A stretch of DNA of 64,000 nt from Vigna angularis (taxonomy: Eukaryota > Streptophyta > Magnoliopsida > Fabales > Fabaceae). The DNA is taken from NCBI RefSeq assembly GCF_016808095.1, contig NC_068970.1:11576501-11640500 (forward strand), in the 5' to 3' direction. The notes under the pieces were generated by a model, which did not search any database, was not told the DNA's origin, and was given only the letters and a program-made list of their open reading frames with translations. The position numbers were made by a program, and so were the translations under genes. Numbering within the stretch: position 1 is the stretch's first letter; the number at the start of each line of letters is the position of its first letter. Positions 44,607-57,510 of the stretch are shown here, in pieces.

Positions 44607-44653
44607 TCTATATATGGGAGAGGGTTTTGGGCGCCAACTCATTTGGCGGGAAA
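44607..44653 (-). promoter_or_regulatory. CMR1 promoter: TATA box and paired E2F-type sites
   Basis: On the minus strand, TTTGGCGGGAAA lies at 44642-44653 and is written here in plus-strand orientation. A second E2F-like palindromic core TTGGGCGCCAA lies at 44627-44637, and a TATA-like CATATATAG at about 44607-44615. The order E2F, E2F, TATA, ATG with 70-115 bp spacing is that of a compact S-phase promoter. Confidence 0.82.
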
Positions 44654-45300
44654 GTATACAATGTAATAAATAGTTTATTACATTTCTTTGTGTTTAAGTT
44701 AATAACTTTGGTTTCAAAATTCAAACCCATATAATTAAATTTGTTTTGAATGTTAACTTTTATTTCAAATTGAATCAGATTAATATGTGCTAATTGATTT
44801 TATTCATGGGATGTGTGACTCATTTTTCGGCAACTTTAACTATTTTTTATATTGTTAATTATTGTGTATCAAGTTTCAAACATAATTACATGTTTCACAA
44901 CTTTTATTATTATTATTATTTAGTTGATGTGAATCAATTGCAATAAAATAAATTGTTGGTGAGATTGTATATAAAATTTAAATAAATAATATATATTGTT
45001 TTTATATAAAATTTTATTAATTTAATAAAATATTAGAATTAGCTTATTGTAGCAACTAAATAATAGTTGAAGGATAAAAATTATATTAAAAAATTAAGTT
45101 TATTATTTTTATTAATAAAAGTTGATCTTATAAATAGAGTTAATCAATTTTTTTTAAAGATTATCATTTTTAAAATAATTTGTTTAATTTTCTTTAACTT
45201 TTCTTTAATATTAGTAGTTTCAGGGTCAAAATACACTATAATACAACGTCAAGTGCTACGACCATATATGATGAATTTTTTAAATAAAGTAAGCTTATTT
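44654..45300. repeat. Duplicated CMR1 upstream region (copy 2)
   Basis: This upstream DNA is repeated at 62466-63100 and, broken by insertions, at 34645-36960. Shared landmarks are a GTAATAAATA..TTTATTACA stretch, CATGGGAT, a GTGACTCATTTTT block and AATAAATTGTT. It shows that the whole 5' region of CMR1 was duplicated, not only its exon. Confidence 0.8.
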
Positions 45301-45483
45301 TTTGTCTTTTTTTAATTTAATTTAATTTTAATTGTATATGACTTTTAAGAGCTCACCATAGATATTTGTGTGGTTAGGATTGTTAGAGTTTAAACAAATC
45401 ATTTGTGTGCAAATATTATTTATTGTGTAAGTAGTAGTCTTTAGAGGTAGCAGAGTTTTTGTGTTGGTGACTGTAGTTCAATT

Positions 45484-45561
45484 TGTAACATCCCAAATTC
45501 TCACATTAATGTAACATCCCAACTTTTCACATTAATGTAACATCCCAAATTTTCACACTTG
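45484..45561. repeat. Three tandem 26-bp units at the LTR start
   Basis: TGTAACATCCCAA followed by a (A/C)TT(C/T)TCACATTAA-like tail, starting at 45484, 45510 and 45536. The LTR terminus itself has been multiplied. Confidence 0.9.
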
Positions 45562-45582
45562 ATAATTAACATTACATTTACG

Positions 45583-45682
45583 GTAACATTCCGTAATCTC
45601 ACCCTTTAAAATTTCCTAGTTGATATAAGTCTATAACATTCCGTAATCTCACCCTTTAAAATTTCCTAGTTGATATAAGTCT
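45583..45682. repeat. Perfect tandem pair of about 50 bp
   Basis: TAACATTCCGTAATCTCACC followed by CTTTAAAATTTCCTAGTTG and ATATAAGTCTA occurs twice back to back with no differences seen. Confidence 0.92.
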
Positions 45683-45919
45683 ATACATGTAAAAAGATTC
45701 TAATTATAGTTCTTCTACTCCTCCCTTTCCTTGGTACTATGTGAGGCGACATTCCTTCATCTGCTCCCGTATAACGAATTATACGATCATCGCACATACC
45801 CAAACACAAAACACAAACAAGTAGGGTGAGCTAACATGCAACAAATCATTTATAAGACATGCATAATTACTTCGATACAAACATCATATAATAATTATGT
45901 CAGACACCCTCATACCATC

Positions 45920-46150
45920 GTACCCCAATTCCTATTAGACACTCGTCCCACAATACCCAATAAATACCATAATACTCAATAGACATTCATTCCATAATAC
46001 CAAATAAACACTCATCCCACAATACCCAATAAACACTCATTCCACAATACCCAATAAACACTCATCCCACAATACCCAAATAAACACTCATTCCACAATA
46101 CCCAATAGGCACTTATCCCCACGATATTCAATAGGCACTTATCCCAACGA
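45920..46150. repeat. Minisatellite, 23-26 bp units
   Basis: About nine units built on ACACTCAT(C/T)CCACAATACC followed by CAATAA, the first and last units degraded (CACTTATCCC, ATTCAATAGG). Confidence 0.88.
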
Positions 46151-46984
46151 TATGTTGATGAGCGATCACGGGAGGTTCCGCACTTGTGATGTCATTCTTA
46201 GTCCCCTCACTATGTCCAAAACCGGCACATAGACCAGGACATTCTGCCCTCCATACTATTCACAAGGTTAGTCCCCTCACTATGTCCTAAACCGACACAT
46301 AGACCAGGACCTCCTGCCCCTCTCACCACATAATTCATCATTCTCTACTTGAGACTGAATCATTATTAGAGTATCAGGATAACCTCCAACTACGGGACCC
46401 TCAACATCAACATATACATAAATACCATAACTGAATCTCTCCACGAAACTCATACCATGCTCACATTCCTTAACTCATTACGAAATCTCACCACAATCCT
46501 CATACACATACCATGACATTACAGAATCTCTCCGCGAGACTCATACCATACTCACATTCCTCAACTCATATTATACCCTTACGACATCTCCCTGTAATAC
46601 TCATACATGTTCAGATGCATAAATTCAAATCCAATATAATAAAATGCAATCATCACAATTATAATTCATAATTCCATATCTACCACAATAACATGAATTC
46701 ATCAGACATTTCCATTCCAACCAGATATATTGCACAATAATTTAACAGTACATAATCTGTTCAATAGGATTTAAGTTAAAAACTTGTCGAGTAAACTTCC
46801 AGGAAAGAGAGGTGCGTCACAATGGACAACTTAAGTACCAAATCTTTCCTTAGCCAAAGCGTTCCTCAACTAGTTTTTAACAAATTTCTTATTTACAGAT
46901 TTAAAACAACAGCATATAATATTAACACCGAAATTTAATATAGATATATAAAAAAAAATAGAAATTAAGCAATATTGAGATCCC

Positions 46985-47720
46985 TGAGAAGATACGAAAT
47001 TAATATCTATAAATCTGTTATTCCGATTTCAAATCTGAATGGTCACAATAATTCACTATTTGTTATAAACTACATATTAAAATTTCAGGTTGATCCAACG
47101 GTTAACTAGATAGATATTGAGGTTTTACCGAGGTAACTCAGATGCAAAATTTTAAGTGGTTTTTGGTTATACTCAAAATGCGGAACTAATTTTCCTAAGC
47201 ACAGACATTTACTTACAAATCTGAACGGTCAAAATGACTTAATATGTCTTATGAATTACATACTAAATTTTGGGCTCAATCTAACGGTAAATAAAATATA
47301 TAGGAAATGTTTACCATGATAACTTAAGAACAGAAATATAGTGTTCATCAGATTTTTCAAAAACTTAAAAATTATTTTCTCCAAACATAGACTTTCAATT
47401 TATAATCCGATCGGTCAAAGTGTATTAATATATCTTAGGAATCATATATAAAAATTTCAAGTTGATCTAACGGTCAAATAAGTCGTAATATATATTTTAC
47501 CGAGATGACTCAGTAACAGATCTATAGGTGTAATTAATTTACTCCAACATGCAGGATTTATTTCTCTAAGTATAGACTTCTAATTACAAATCCCAACGGT
47601 CAAAGTGAAGAAATAGGTCTTAGGATTCATATATTAAAATTGTAGCTAAATCCAACGGTCAAAATAATTAAAAGAAAAGTTTTACCATACTAACTCGAAA
47701 ATAAGAAAATTATAATCATA
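46985..47720. repeat. Four degenerate units of about 185 bp
   Basis: The landmark (T)ACAAATC(T/C)GAACGGTCAAA(A/G)TG and the later ATCTAACGGT element recur near 47032, 47218, 47404 and 47588. Spacing is 183-186 bp, a satellite-like period, but the units have diverged considerably. Confidence 0.8.
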
Positions 47721-47935
47721 AAAACTAAATTTATATAAGTGAATAGATAACTACCATTACCAAAATTTTAACATACTCACAACTCATATTCATTATCATA
47801 ACATGGATAAAAATCATATACAAAAATTACTATAATTTTATATCCAAAATTTATATTTTTCTATCCATTAAAATTATTATTACTAATAAAATACTAAAAT
47901 TTACTATAAATATTTTTCATGGGTCTTACACAATT

Positions 47936-48349
47936 AAGAAAAGTTAGTGTTATTTTATATATGTTCATACATTAATTGATAAATTGAATTGTAAAGTGTA
48001 GGAAGATTACAATAAACAATTCCAAATACTGTTGTTTCTCACATTGGAGATAGAAGTAAATAGGGCCCTCATAATTATCAGTGAAGAGCACAAATCATGA
48101 ATCAAGAGAAACCCAAATTACTTAGAAATCCCCAGGTGTCAAAAAGAAAAAGGAGAAAAAAAAGTGGAGAAAGATGCATAAGGGGAAACAGAGAAAGAAG
48201 CAAGAGCTTAGTGACAACAGCTTCGAAAAACCACATGGCTGAAAAGACGAGAAAAACAAACTATAATAGCGTTGATATATTTTCCTTGCATCCTTACTTT
48301 ACTGTGTATAGAAATGTATATTTGCTAAATGTATTATGTGCCTAATGCA
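47936..48349. other. Spacer between solo LTR and copia relic
   Basis: No gene recognised. The open frame at 48097-48345 is basic and low-complexity, with no known domain. A piece near 48050-48110 resembles 56690-56730, suggesting a shared LTR fragment. Confidence 0.5.
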
Positions 48350-48900
48350 AACCACACAATATGTATTTATACTAATTTTCAGAATCAATTATAATAAATT
48401 CCATCGAAGAATTAGGAATCAATCATCCTAATCTCCTAGAATAAGTAACTATTAAATTCTTACAAATTTGTAACAACTGATTACATTATAATACTGCCCC
48501 TCAAGCTGGAACATATATGTCATATGCACCAAGCTTATTACAAATGTAATCAACCCAAGGACCTCTAAGGGACTTGGTGAACATGTCAGATGATATGTAG
48601 AGTTGACAAAATTAATACTGTTAAAGGATTGGGGTTAGTTACCTCATGTAATGCTGGGTTGGATTGTTGGACATGGACAAATTCTAGAATGGCCTTTGTC
48701 TTCCTTGTATAAACCATTTTTTTCCCAAATCTTACATCAGCTCCATCTTGAGTTCTCAGCTGTTACACTTTAATTCCCTATTTCTGCTCCTAAACTTAAG
48801 TCAGGGAGCATAAGAAGATCATCTTCATTTCTTGAAGTCTCCCCCTAAAGATGATCTTGGTGGAAGTAACTTTGGTGTTCAAAAAAGGTGACATATTTGG
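48350..48900 (-). mobile_element. Ty1/copia relic
   Basis: On the minus strand near 48600-48500 the translation reads like the copia RNase H end (DMFTKSLRGPWVDYICNKLG), followed by a TTGAGGGGCAGT polypurine tract and a probable LTR start (48494 leftward). Further upstream, 48720-48640 reads KMVYTRKTKAILEFVHVQ..NP, typical of the integrase-RT linker. The middle of pol is deleted. Confidence 0.7.
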
Positions 48901-50473
48901 ACACAATTTTTTGGATGGTGGGTGATAGCATTTAATAGAAATCAGAGTTTTAGGGATAAACGGAACAATAAAAAATATGAAGTGTGAAAAGTGAAATGGT
49001 GAAAATTCACTATTATGATAAAACAGAAAACTCAGAAGGTTCCAGGACCCTCTGTCCAGAGCAAGCTCTTGAGAAGAATCGTAATAATTCTTCTCCTCTC
49101 ACACTACCGAAAACAAAACGTGTCCCCTCTCACATCCTACACCTCAGAATATATAACAACCCATACTCTTTTTCTCTCTCTTCTAACTAACACATTTCCC
49201 TCACAAAGCCACATTACCCTTTTCTCTCCTCTTATAAACTCTGCCCCACCTATTTTTATTATTTCCTCCTCCTTGAATCAAGGGTTCATTGATTTCCCTA
49301 ACACCTGGGTACGTATCAGCATTTATATCCTTTTTGTGTTGATGAGTATCCTATGAAAACACATTTTAAGGCTCTAAGAATAATAGTGAAAGGAAAAATA
49401 ATAAAACGAGAGACTACAACCATTCCAAAAACTTGCCTCCACAACACTACAGACATCCATAGCAAGCAAGTTTTCACTACAAATGGCAAAGGCACAACTA
49501 TACATATGCCAAAGCCTCCCATACTCATTTAGTGCCTGTTTACAAGAACTCTCACTCCAAATGCTCAACCAGAAAAATAATTCAGAAAGAAAATAATGAA
49601 TGCAAAGATAATAGAACCTAAAGTTTCCCTGGATATCCATCCACTGCTTCCCTGTATAATTACCTACTGCTTCCCAAACCTTCCCACCATTCGCACACCC
49701 TGCACCCACTTCATTTTAGTTTCCCTGTAAAGCCCATGCATACAAAACAAGTATAATTAATCTGGGTAGAAAATGAAGGAACTAATCAATAAGATAAAAA
49801 CAAAAATTCCACAATTATTATTCCAAAGGAGAAATTTCCAAAACAGGCTTAACTATCATAATGTTCAACAATATTGATCTTGGAGAGATGAAGACCGTGG
49901 CCGAACATGTAGCTTCCTACAACTAATGAAAGAGACTAAAGCCCTTCCAACTAGAGCAGACAAAAAAAAAGTAAATGAGAACGTAATACAACATGAAGCT
50001 CTATAGTAAGTTAAATAATCTAAACCTACTGCATCCACGATCCAATAGACATCTTCACTGCAACATGAGGAGAAGAACATAGTCAAAATCAACAGCAAAA
50101 AGTCACAACACAAATGTCAAAGCCTCTCACTCATAGAGTGCCTATTACAAGATCTCCCACTCCACAAGTAAGTTTAGCATGAGGAATAAATTCAATAAAA
50201 ATAATGAGTTCAAATAAATGAATTCAAATATAATAAAACCTAATGGATGAGTTCAAAGATAATAAAACCTAACGTTTTCAACATATCTCCATCCACTGTT
50301 ACCTAAACTTGCCCACCACCCACCATTTGCTCACCCTGCACACATTTCAATTCTTTGTTTCCATGTAAACCCATCAATTCAAGAAAACAATAATCAATAT
50401 GGGTAGAAGATGAAGCACCAAGACCCCGTCCACTCAAGAAAACAATAATAAATTTGGGTAGAAGATGAAGGAC

Positions 50474-51726
50474 TGTTGAGACTTCGACAAGTGTACCGAA
50501 TCGTTCAAGTAATAAAACCGATAAAATTGGATATTGTTTCCCAAGAGACTCGTGTCACCAAACAATCATATAATTTCTAACTACTTTAGACTAAATAATG
50601 CTTCCATAATTTGGGTTTTAGTGCAATTAAAGTAAACATGAAACATAAATGATAAAAGTGATCTTAGATACTCAAACACTTGGAAATGGAAAGATTAGAA
50701 ATGATATGGAATGATATTGTTGGGGTTATGATTTCACTTACTTCACTCTTATGTATGGAAAATCACTTCCTCTTCATTAATATGCCAAAGTCAATCTACT
50801 AAATTATTCAAACCCAATCCCTTGGTAGAGAGAGCCTAGACTTCCTTATTAGGATCCAATCCCTTGAAAAACCTAACAATTATTTTCGCATTAAGAATTA
50901 AGATTTAAGACAACCAAAGGTCCTAGTTCTATCCCTAGATACTATTTCCTTTAGGTGTTTAATCAAAGTCCAGATTTACCCAACATTTCCCAATATCAAG
51001 CAAACCCTAAAATCATGCCATGGGTAGCAACTTCACAACAAGCATTAAGAAAAAGAATTAAACACTAACAGTCAATCAAAGAGGCATATATTCATTCAAA
51101 ACACAGTAGTTTACATAAGAGTACAGTGGCTACATCAATCCCCCAACAACAATGAAACTAGCTCTCCATGAATGGAGAGCTTGAGCTTACAGCAATGGTG
51201 GAAATGGAAGAAGGAAGAAGACCCAAGGGTGAAGAAGGATTGTTCCCACAGCTCCTAGCTTGCCTCCAAGATCTCCAAATGAGAGAAATCGTGTTTGGGC
51301 AGCAAAAGATCTCAAGCTCTTCGTGCCTTTGAGTTAAATAGGGAAAATCTGCCATGTTAGCAAAGTTGACGCTTCAGCCCCCAGAAGGAGGGGGGCTCAG
51401 GCGCACGACAGTCCTGATGCACTAGCGCTCAAGCCCCCATAGACCAGGGAGGGCTCGAGCTAGCTTCAGCAGAATTCTAGTTCTTCATTTTTGTCGTTTT
51501 TCTTGCTTTCCTTGGTTTCCAGTGCCTTCATTTGATGCATAGACTTCTTCCAACTACTTTAAGCACATAAAAGCAGGGATTAGTGATCAAAATATCTCAT
51601 TAGAGCTTAAGGTGCAACCACTTAACAACTAAAAGAAAACTAGGATTTACAAGGTAAAAAGTTAAGGTTGGTTTGTCATTTTCTCTTAATTCATTACTGA
51701 ATTCATGGTAAAATATGTCATGATCA
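50474..51726 (+). mobile_element. Solo LTR (family A), intact copy
   Basis: 1253 bp, starts TGTTGAGACTTCGAC and ends GTCATGATCA. A perfect 5-bp target duplication AGGAC flanks it (50469-50473, 51727-51731). The flanks rejoin to the family R landmark GGGTAGAAGATGAAGGACC, so it inserted into an existing repeat unit. Homologous in inverted orientation to 37011-39760. The short open frame near 51158-51355 (minus) is not a known gene. Confidence 0.92.
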
Positions 51727-51994
51727 AGGACCAAGACCATAAGATGAATAAACAAATTCAGTAACCAAAAAACTAATTGAGAAACTTCCACAATAGGCTC
51801 GATCTTCATAATGTTCAGCAACCAAGTATGGCTATAATTAATCTGGGTAGAAAATGATGGACCAAGACAATAAGACGAATAAAGAGATCCGAGAATTCAA
51901 AAACCAATGAAAAAATTTCCTTAATACGCTCGTTGAACATAATTTCCAATGATCAAGTATTGCTCTTATTTAAACAAAAACCATGGCCAAAACA

Positions 51995-53093
51995 TGGTCA
52001 AGAAATCTATCTAACGCTTCTCACAACACACACACGAACACTAAAGAGAAAAGAAGTATGTGTATTCTTCTATAACGAGCAAACAATGTACATTACAGCC
52101 ACCCAAAGGAGCACTCCCCGTCCACAAGATATAGATGTCTTGTCTATACAAAAGAATTAACAAAGTTGACCCCTTACAAGAGTTCCCCAGCCTTCTTATA
52201 AAGGCTTCCCTCCCGCTAACTGACTGTTAATTGAGATGCTAAGAGTTACAAACATAATAACACACCCCTAACCTCCTATCTACTATATCAATTACTTTTC
52301 CTCTTCTTATAGACTTTTAATATCCTATCTTACCCGCCGCCACTATATAAAAAAGCTTTTCCGCCCTTGAGATCCATCCCATCGGGTCTAGACCCTCGAA
52401 CATGGGTAATTCCACTCACTTTACCCAATTGGGATGCAATTCGCCCCTGTCGTCCTCCAATTCTTCCTCTAGACTGTCTTTTTTTCCTCTCCTATTCTCA
52501 TTCACTGATACTTGACTCCCCTCGGAGTTCATGTCAAGGTTCCTCGCCCTTCCTCCAAGAACCCACGTGAGTTCTTTAAGTTCTTGACCTATACCCATTG
52601 TCTCGGCTTTTAACTCTTCCACTGTTGTCTCTAACGAACCAATCCTTCCCTCCATCACGTTCATTCTTCCTTCGATCCTACTCTCCATCGCATTCATCTT
52701 TCCCTTCATCATGCTCTCCTAAGGATCTGGTAGGTCGGACCAATTGATGGGTTTCTTTGGTCAAGAAATCTATCTAACGCTTCTCACAACACACACACGA
52801 ACACAGAAGAGAAGAGAAGTACATGTATTTCTTCTATAACGAGCAAACAATGTACACTACAGCCACCCAAAGGAGCACTCCCCCTCTACAGGATATAGAT
52901 GTCCTGTCTATACAAAAGAATTAACAAAGTTGAACCCTTACAAGAGTTCCCCACCTTTTATAAAGGCTCCCGTCCCACTAACCGATTGTTAACTGAGATG
53001 CTAACAGTTACAAACATAACACCACCCCACCTAACCTCCTAAGTACTATATCATTTAATTTTCATCCTCTCATAGACTCTTATTATCCTATCA
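51995..53093 (-). mobile_element. Short LTR retroelement with a gag remnant (TRIM-like)
   Basis: Two direct LTRs of about 335 bp, 51995-52329 and 52758-53093, share AAGAAATCTATCTAACGC, GCAAACAATGTACA, a CAAAGGAGCACTCCCC element and TCATAGACT. Between them is only about 430 bp. The flanks rejoin to the family R landmark CCAAAACATGTACC, so it inserted into a repeat unit; the target duplication is ambiguous (possibly CATG). No protease, RT or integrase: mobilisation would have needed another element. Confidence 0.85.
52416..52712 (-). pseudogene. Partial gag N-terminal region in the short LTR element
   Basis: A 98-codon open frame on the minus strand with heptad-like MEGRIGSLETTVEELKAE followed by GQELKEL, resembling the coiled-coil start of plant Ty3/gypsy gag proteins. 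It ends long before any capsid domain. It lies between the LTRs in the expected 5' position after a weak PBS-like TTGGTCCGACC. Confidence 0.65.
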
Positions 53094-54544
53094 TGTACCC
53101 TCCTACAACCAATAAGAGAGACTAAAGCCACTCAAGCAAACAAGAAAAATAGTAAATGACTCTTCAATGCAAAAGGCGTAGGAGAAGATGATCAAAATCA
53201 ACAGAGTCAACAGTCCAAAACCCAAATATCAAAGCCTCTCATAGAGTGCCTACTTTCATGATCTCCCACTCCAAAAGTTAAACCCTAATGTCAAACCCTC
53301 TAACTCATGGAGTACTTACTTCAAAGATCTCCGTCTCCAGAAGTTTAGTGTGAAAAATAACGGCAATGAAAATGATGAATGCAAAGATAATAAAAATAAG
53401 GGTTTCACACCAGAACTCCATCACTTGTTATCGAACCTGCCAACCACCCACCATTTGCACACCCTAGACCCACTTCATTTCTTAGTTTCCCGGTAAAACC
53501 CATTGATTCAAGAAAACTACAATTAATCTAGGTAGAGGATGAAGCACGTAGACAATAAGTTAAATAAACAAATACAATGATTAAAAATGCAATGGAGAAA
53601 TTTCCAAAACAAGCTCAATCAACATAATGTCCAACAATCAATAATTACTCCAGCAAAGACTAACACCATGGCCGAATCCGAAAACATGTACCTCCCTACA
53701 AAATAAGAGAGACTAAAGTCATTCCAACTCGAGCAGACAAGAAAACTAGTACATGTAAAGCTTGGTAGTAAGTTAAATAACCTACACCTACTACATCCAT
53801 GATCCAATAGACATCCTCTTCACTGAAACATGACTAGAAGAACATTAACCAAAATCAACAGCCAACAGACCAAAAAGCCTGTCACAAATAAAGTGCCTAC
53901 TTTCAAGATCTAGAACACCACAAGTTTAGTTTGAAGAATAACAGCAATGAAAATAATGAATTCAAAAATAATAAAACGTAAGCTTCACCAGATTTCCATC
54001 CACCATTACCGAAACCTGCCCACCACCCACAATTTGCACACTACACCCTGCACACATTTCATTTCTTACTTTCCGTATAAAACCCATCAATTCAAGAAAA
54101 CAATAATCAATTTAGGTAGAAGATGAAGGACCAAGACCCCATCAATTCAAGAAATTTGGGTAGAAGATAAAAGACCCAAGACCATAAGATGAATAAACAA
54201 ATTAACCAAAATACTAATTGAGAAACTTCCATAGTAGGCTCGATCATCATAAGGTTCAACAATCAAGTGTTGCTCATGCTTAAACAAACACCATGGCTGA
54301 CACATACGTTTTCATGTAAAGCCCATGTATTCAATAAAACTATAATTAATCTGGGTAAAAGATGAATGACCTAGATGATAAGATGAAGAAACAAATTCAG
54401 GAATTAAAAAACCAATGGAGAAATTTCCACAACAGATTCTTTGACCATAGTTGTCCAGTAACATGTACCCTCCTACAACCAATAACAGAGACTAAAGCCA
54501 CTTGAGCAGACTAGAAAAATAGTAAATGAGAATGTAATAATACA

Positions 54545-55720
54545 TAAGATATTGTTAGTGTTTGCAGTAGTAAAAGCCAAAAGAAAGGTAAAACAATTCT
54601 AAGAGCTATTGCTAAGAGCTACCTCAGATAGAGCAGACTACCTATCTATAATTAAAGATGTAGTGATGCTTTTACAATTACTTTTCTATTTCAAAATATT
54701 AAGGCAATATAAGAATATAAACCAAGAGTGTGAATTCAATTTTGCTTTTGAATTTAAATGCAGTTTTGACAAATCATACAATATTTTTACAATATATAAC
54801 AAGGGTACTTGTTTTCATTTCTCCAATCTGAAATGTAAACAGGACAGTGTAGGACTATATATCCAATAAGGTACATGCATAAACTGGTTTAAAAATTTCT
54901 CACTAATAGACTACATATCTTTATAAGAATACTTACAAAACTTTAGGGAATAAATTGTCTGGTTTAGTAAAGGAAGAAGTTTAAAAAATTCCCATCAAAA
55001 GATTTAGGAATCCATATCCTTTGATTCAAATTAGAAAACAGAAAAGAATTTCAGTAAGAATGAAAAACATACCTGTTTTTATTACAAATCACACCAAAAA
55101 AAGAAAAATCACATTTTACTGATTTACTATAAAAAATATTTTAAATAACTTTAAAATAAATCATTCACATAATACATTCTGATAACAGTAAATATTTACA
55201 TTAAAATAAATCATTCACATTCATATAATACATTCTAAGGAGTAAATATTTATTTTGCGATTAGAGTAAATATTCACATAATCCAAATCACAAGAAAAAA
55301 TAATCTCAATTTACTGATCAGAGTCCATAAAAAAGAATAAAATGTAGAAATGAAAATACAACATTTTTTTTAAATAACATGGAATTTCAAACGGGAATAA
55401 CTACTAAAGCAATAATCAATTATCATAATTATATATGAATTAAAGGACCATATTAACAGATATCTAATTCTTTACAAGAATAAAACTGAATTAAAAATAC
55501 ATCCATATTCCTAGAAAATATCTGACAATCACATCCCAAATTTCAAAATTCGAAATAGACTGTTCATACTTGGACATATCCTAATTCAAAATACCTCCAA
55601 AGACTCTGAACTAAGTAGTCAAAACAACAATCAAGAATAGAGGGAAAAAGATAGCCAGTCTATAACAAGCATATATCAACACAATGAACATACTCCAGCA
55701 TTATCTTTGCTTGGAAATAC
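54545..55720. other. AT-rich stretch inside the repeat region
   Basis: No family R landmarks, no gene and no transposon protein recognised. It has a short local direct duplication (AAATAAATCATTCACAT near 55154 and 55203). Confidence 0.55.
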
Positions 55721-55726
55721 ATATTC

Positions 55727-57510
55727 CTATCCAAATCAAACAAATATAAAAAACAAAGAATTGAAGGGTTTTGAAAAACCAATAAGCAAAACCATCAAAT
55801 CAAAGAGTAAGCCAAACAGCACTTGTCAACCAACCATGTTCATCTCACAGTCTTTCATAAGGCCAGAACTCATAAAAATGTAACCGATACACCTGTAGTG
55901 ACTGTTACAAACTCCCCTTCTGCGGACACACCACCATCAATAAACCAAGTTTATCCAATTAAAAATTAAGTCAAAAGAATGTAACGGTAAATAAAACCTT
56001 TAGCTTCACAAATTACAAAATTTCCATGCATCATTTGCATATCTACACCACACTTCATTGCTTGGCTTCCATGTAAAGCCCATGAATTTAAAAAAAAAAA
56101 ATATGTATGTCAATTGGGTAGAAGATGAAGGATCTAAATGGTAAGATGAATTCATAAATTCAAGATTTAAAAAAACAATGGAGAAATTACCATAAGGCTC
56201 GATGATCATAATGTTCAGTGAAGTACCGTAATATAGTGAATGGAAACGCAATAAAATGAGAGTACAACCATTTCAAATACACAATCATGTACCTTCCTAC
56301 CATTCAACCAATGAGAGAGACTACAGCCATTCCAAACATAAATCTACCGCCATTGCCTCCAAGACCCACCCAACAGACATCCAAAGTAAGTCTAGTCTTC
56401 ACTGCAAAACGAGTCAAAGGCCCAACAATACAAATGTCAAAACCTATAGCGCCTGTATACAAGAACTCCCACTCCACAGGTTTACCCAGAAGAATAACTT
56501 CAAACAAAACAATAAACACAAAGATAATAAAACCTAAACTTTCCCAGGATCTCCATCCACTGCTTCCAAAACCTGTCCCCCACATATCTATTAGCAAATA
56601 ACAATTTCTGAGATTAAGGGACTTGACAAATATAGCCCGCTATAAGATAGCAGCTGCTTCTACATCTTATCACAAATTGTGAGACCCCCTGAAAGAAGTA
56701 AATAGAGCTGTGATATTGAAGAGTGCAAATCATACAAAAGAATCACAATACAACCCGTACTTAACTCCCTTTTAAGTTTTTAATTGCTCCTTTTTAAGTT
56801 TTTAACTCAGCTTCGAGTACATGCTAACAAAAAAAGAGAGCACAAACACCAAATTTGATACATCTTCATCATCACATACTTCCCGTGATATGCTATACCA
56901 CACATCCATTGCTTCCCGGATGAAGACAACAAGTCCAGAATGATCCCATAAAAGCATGGTAGCCTTAGCAGCTCTAAATAACAAGCTAAGATTGGTCATC
57001 ACATGCTGCTTTAAACCGTTCTAAACTCTTCCATGATTTTTAATACTCAAAAAGAAAGAATTATTTTATCTAGAGTGGTTAGCCATTCTAATTCATTATA
57101 CCATTTCAAATTCGTTATACCATTTCAAGAGCAGTATCCTGAAATTAAAAAATTCTTCTCCAAAACTCCTGTACCGGGCATGCTTAGAAATATATCAATT
57201 CCTAACCAAATCAAACAAAAATGAAAAATAATGAATGGAAAGGATTTGAGCAAACCATCAAATCAAAGAGTAAAGCCCAACAGAACTTGTCAACCATGCT
57301 CACCCTACAATTTCTTTTATAAGCCTACAACACATAAAAAAGAAACAGACATATCCACCTCAAATGTCAGTTTGTAACAGTACTCTCGCAGGGACAGTTA
57401 ACCAAGATCAGAATCAAACAAACAAGTTTAGCCAGTTAAAAATTAATCCAGAAAATGCTGCTCTGTACCAGTAAATAAAACCTTCAGCGTCAAATGCACA
57501 AATTGCACAC
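55727..57510. repeat. Higher-order direct duplication within the repeat region
   Basis: 55727-56030 and 57200-57510 share CCAAATCAAACAAA, AAACCATCAAATCAAAGAGT, an ACTTGTCAACCA element, GTTTGTAAC-like pieces and AATAAAACCTT, in the same order and orientation. The intervening DNA includes a family R unit and unassigned sequence (56600-57200). The period of about 1.47 kb indicates duplication of a segment larger than the basic unit. Confidence 0.65.

Larger units (their letters stand above)
45484..47930. mobile_element. 2.45-kb solo LTR (family B)
   Basis: Begins TGTAACATCCC and ends GGGTCTTACA (TG...CA), flanked by perfect 5-bp repeats CAATT (45479-45483 and 47931-47935). No internal coding domain was found, so I read it as a solo LTR. 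Several internal tandem arrays are listed separately. The large size and ends recall Ty3/gypsy LTRs, but the lineage is not determined. Confidence 0.85.

Noticed and set aside
45940..46150. CRISPR-like array
   Set aside because: The units are contiguous without unique spacers and lie in a plant LTR; it is a minisatellite.
49374..50113. Cys- and Phe-rich minus-strand frames in family R (for example containing EDVYWIVDAVG)
   Set aside because: Similar strings recur because the DNA repeats, but the frame is broken differently in each unit and no known domain is present.
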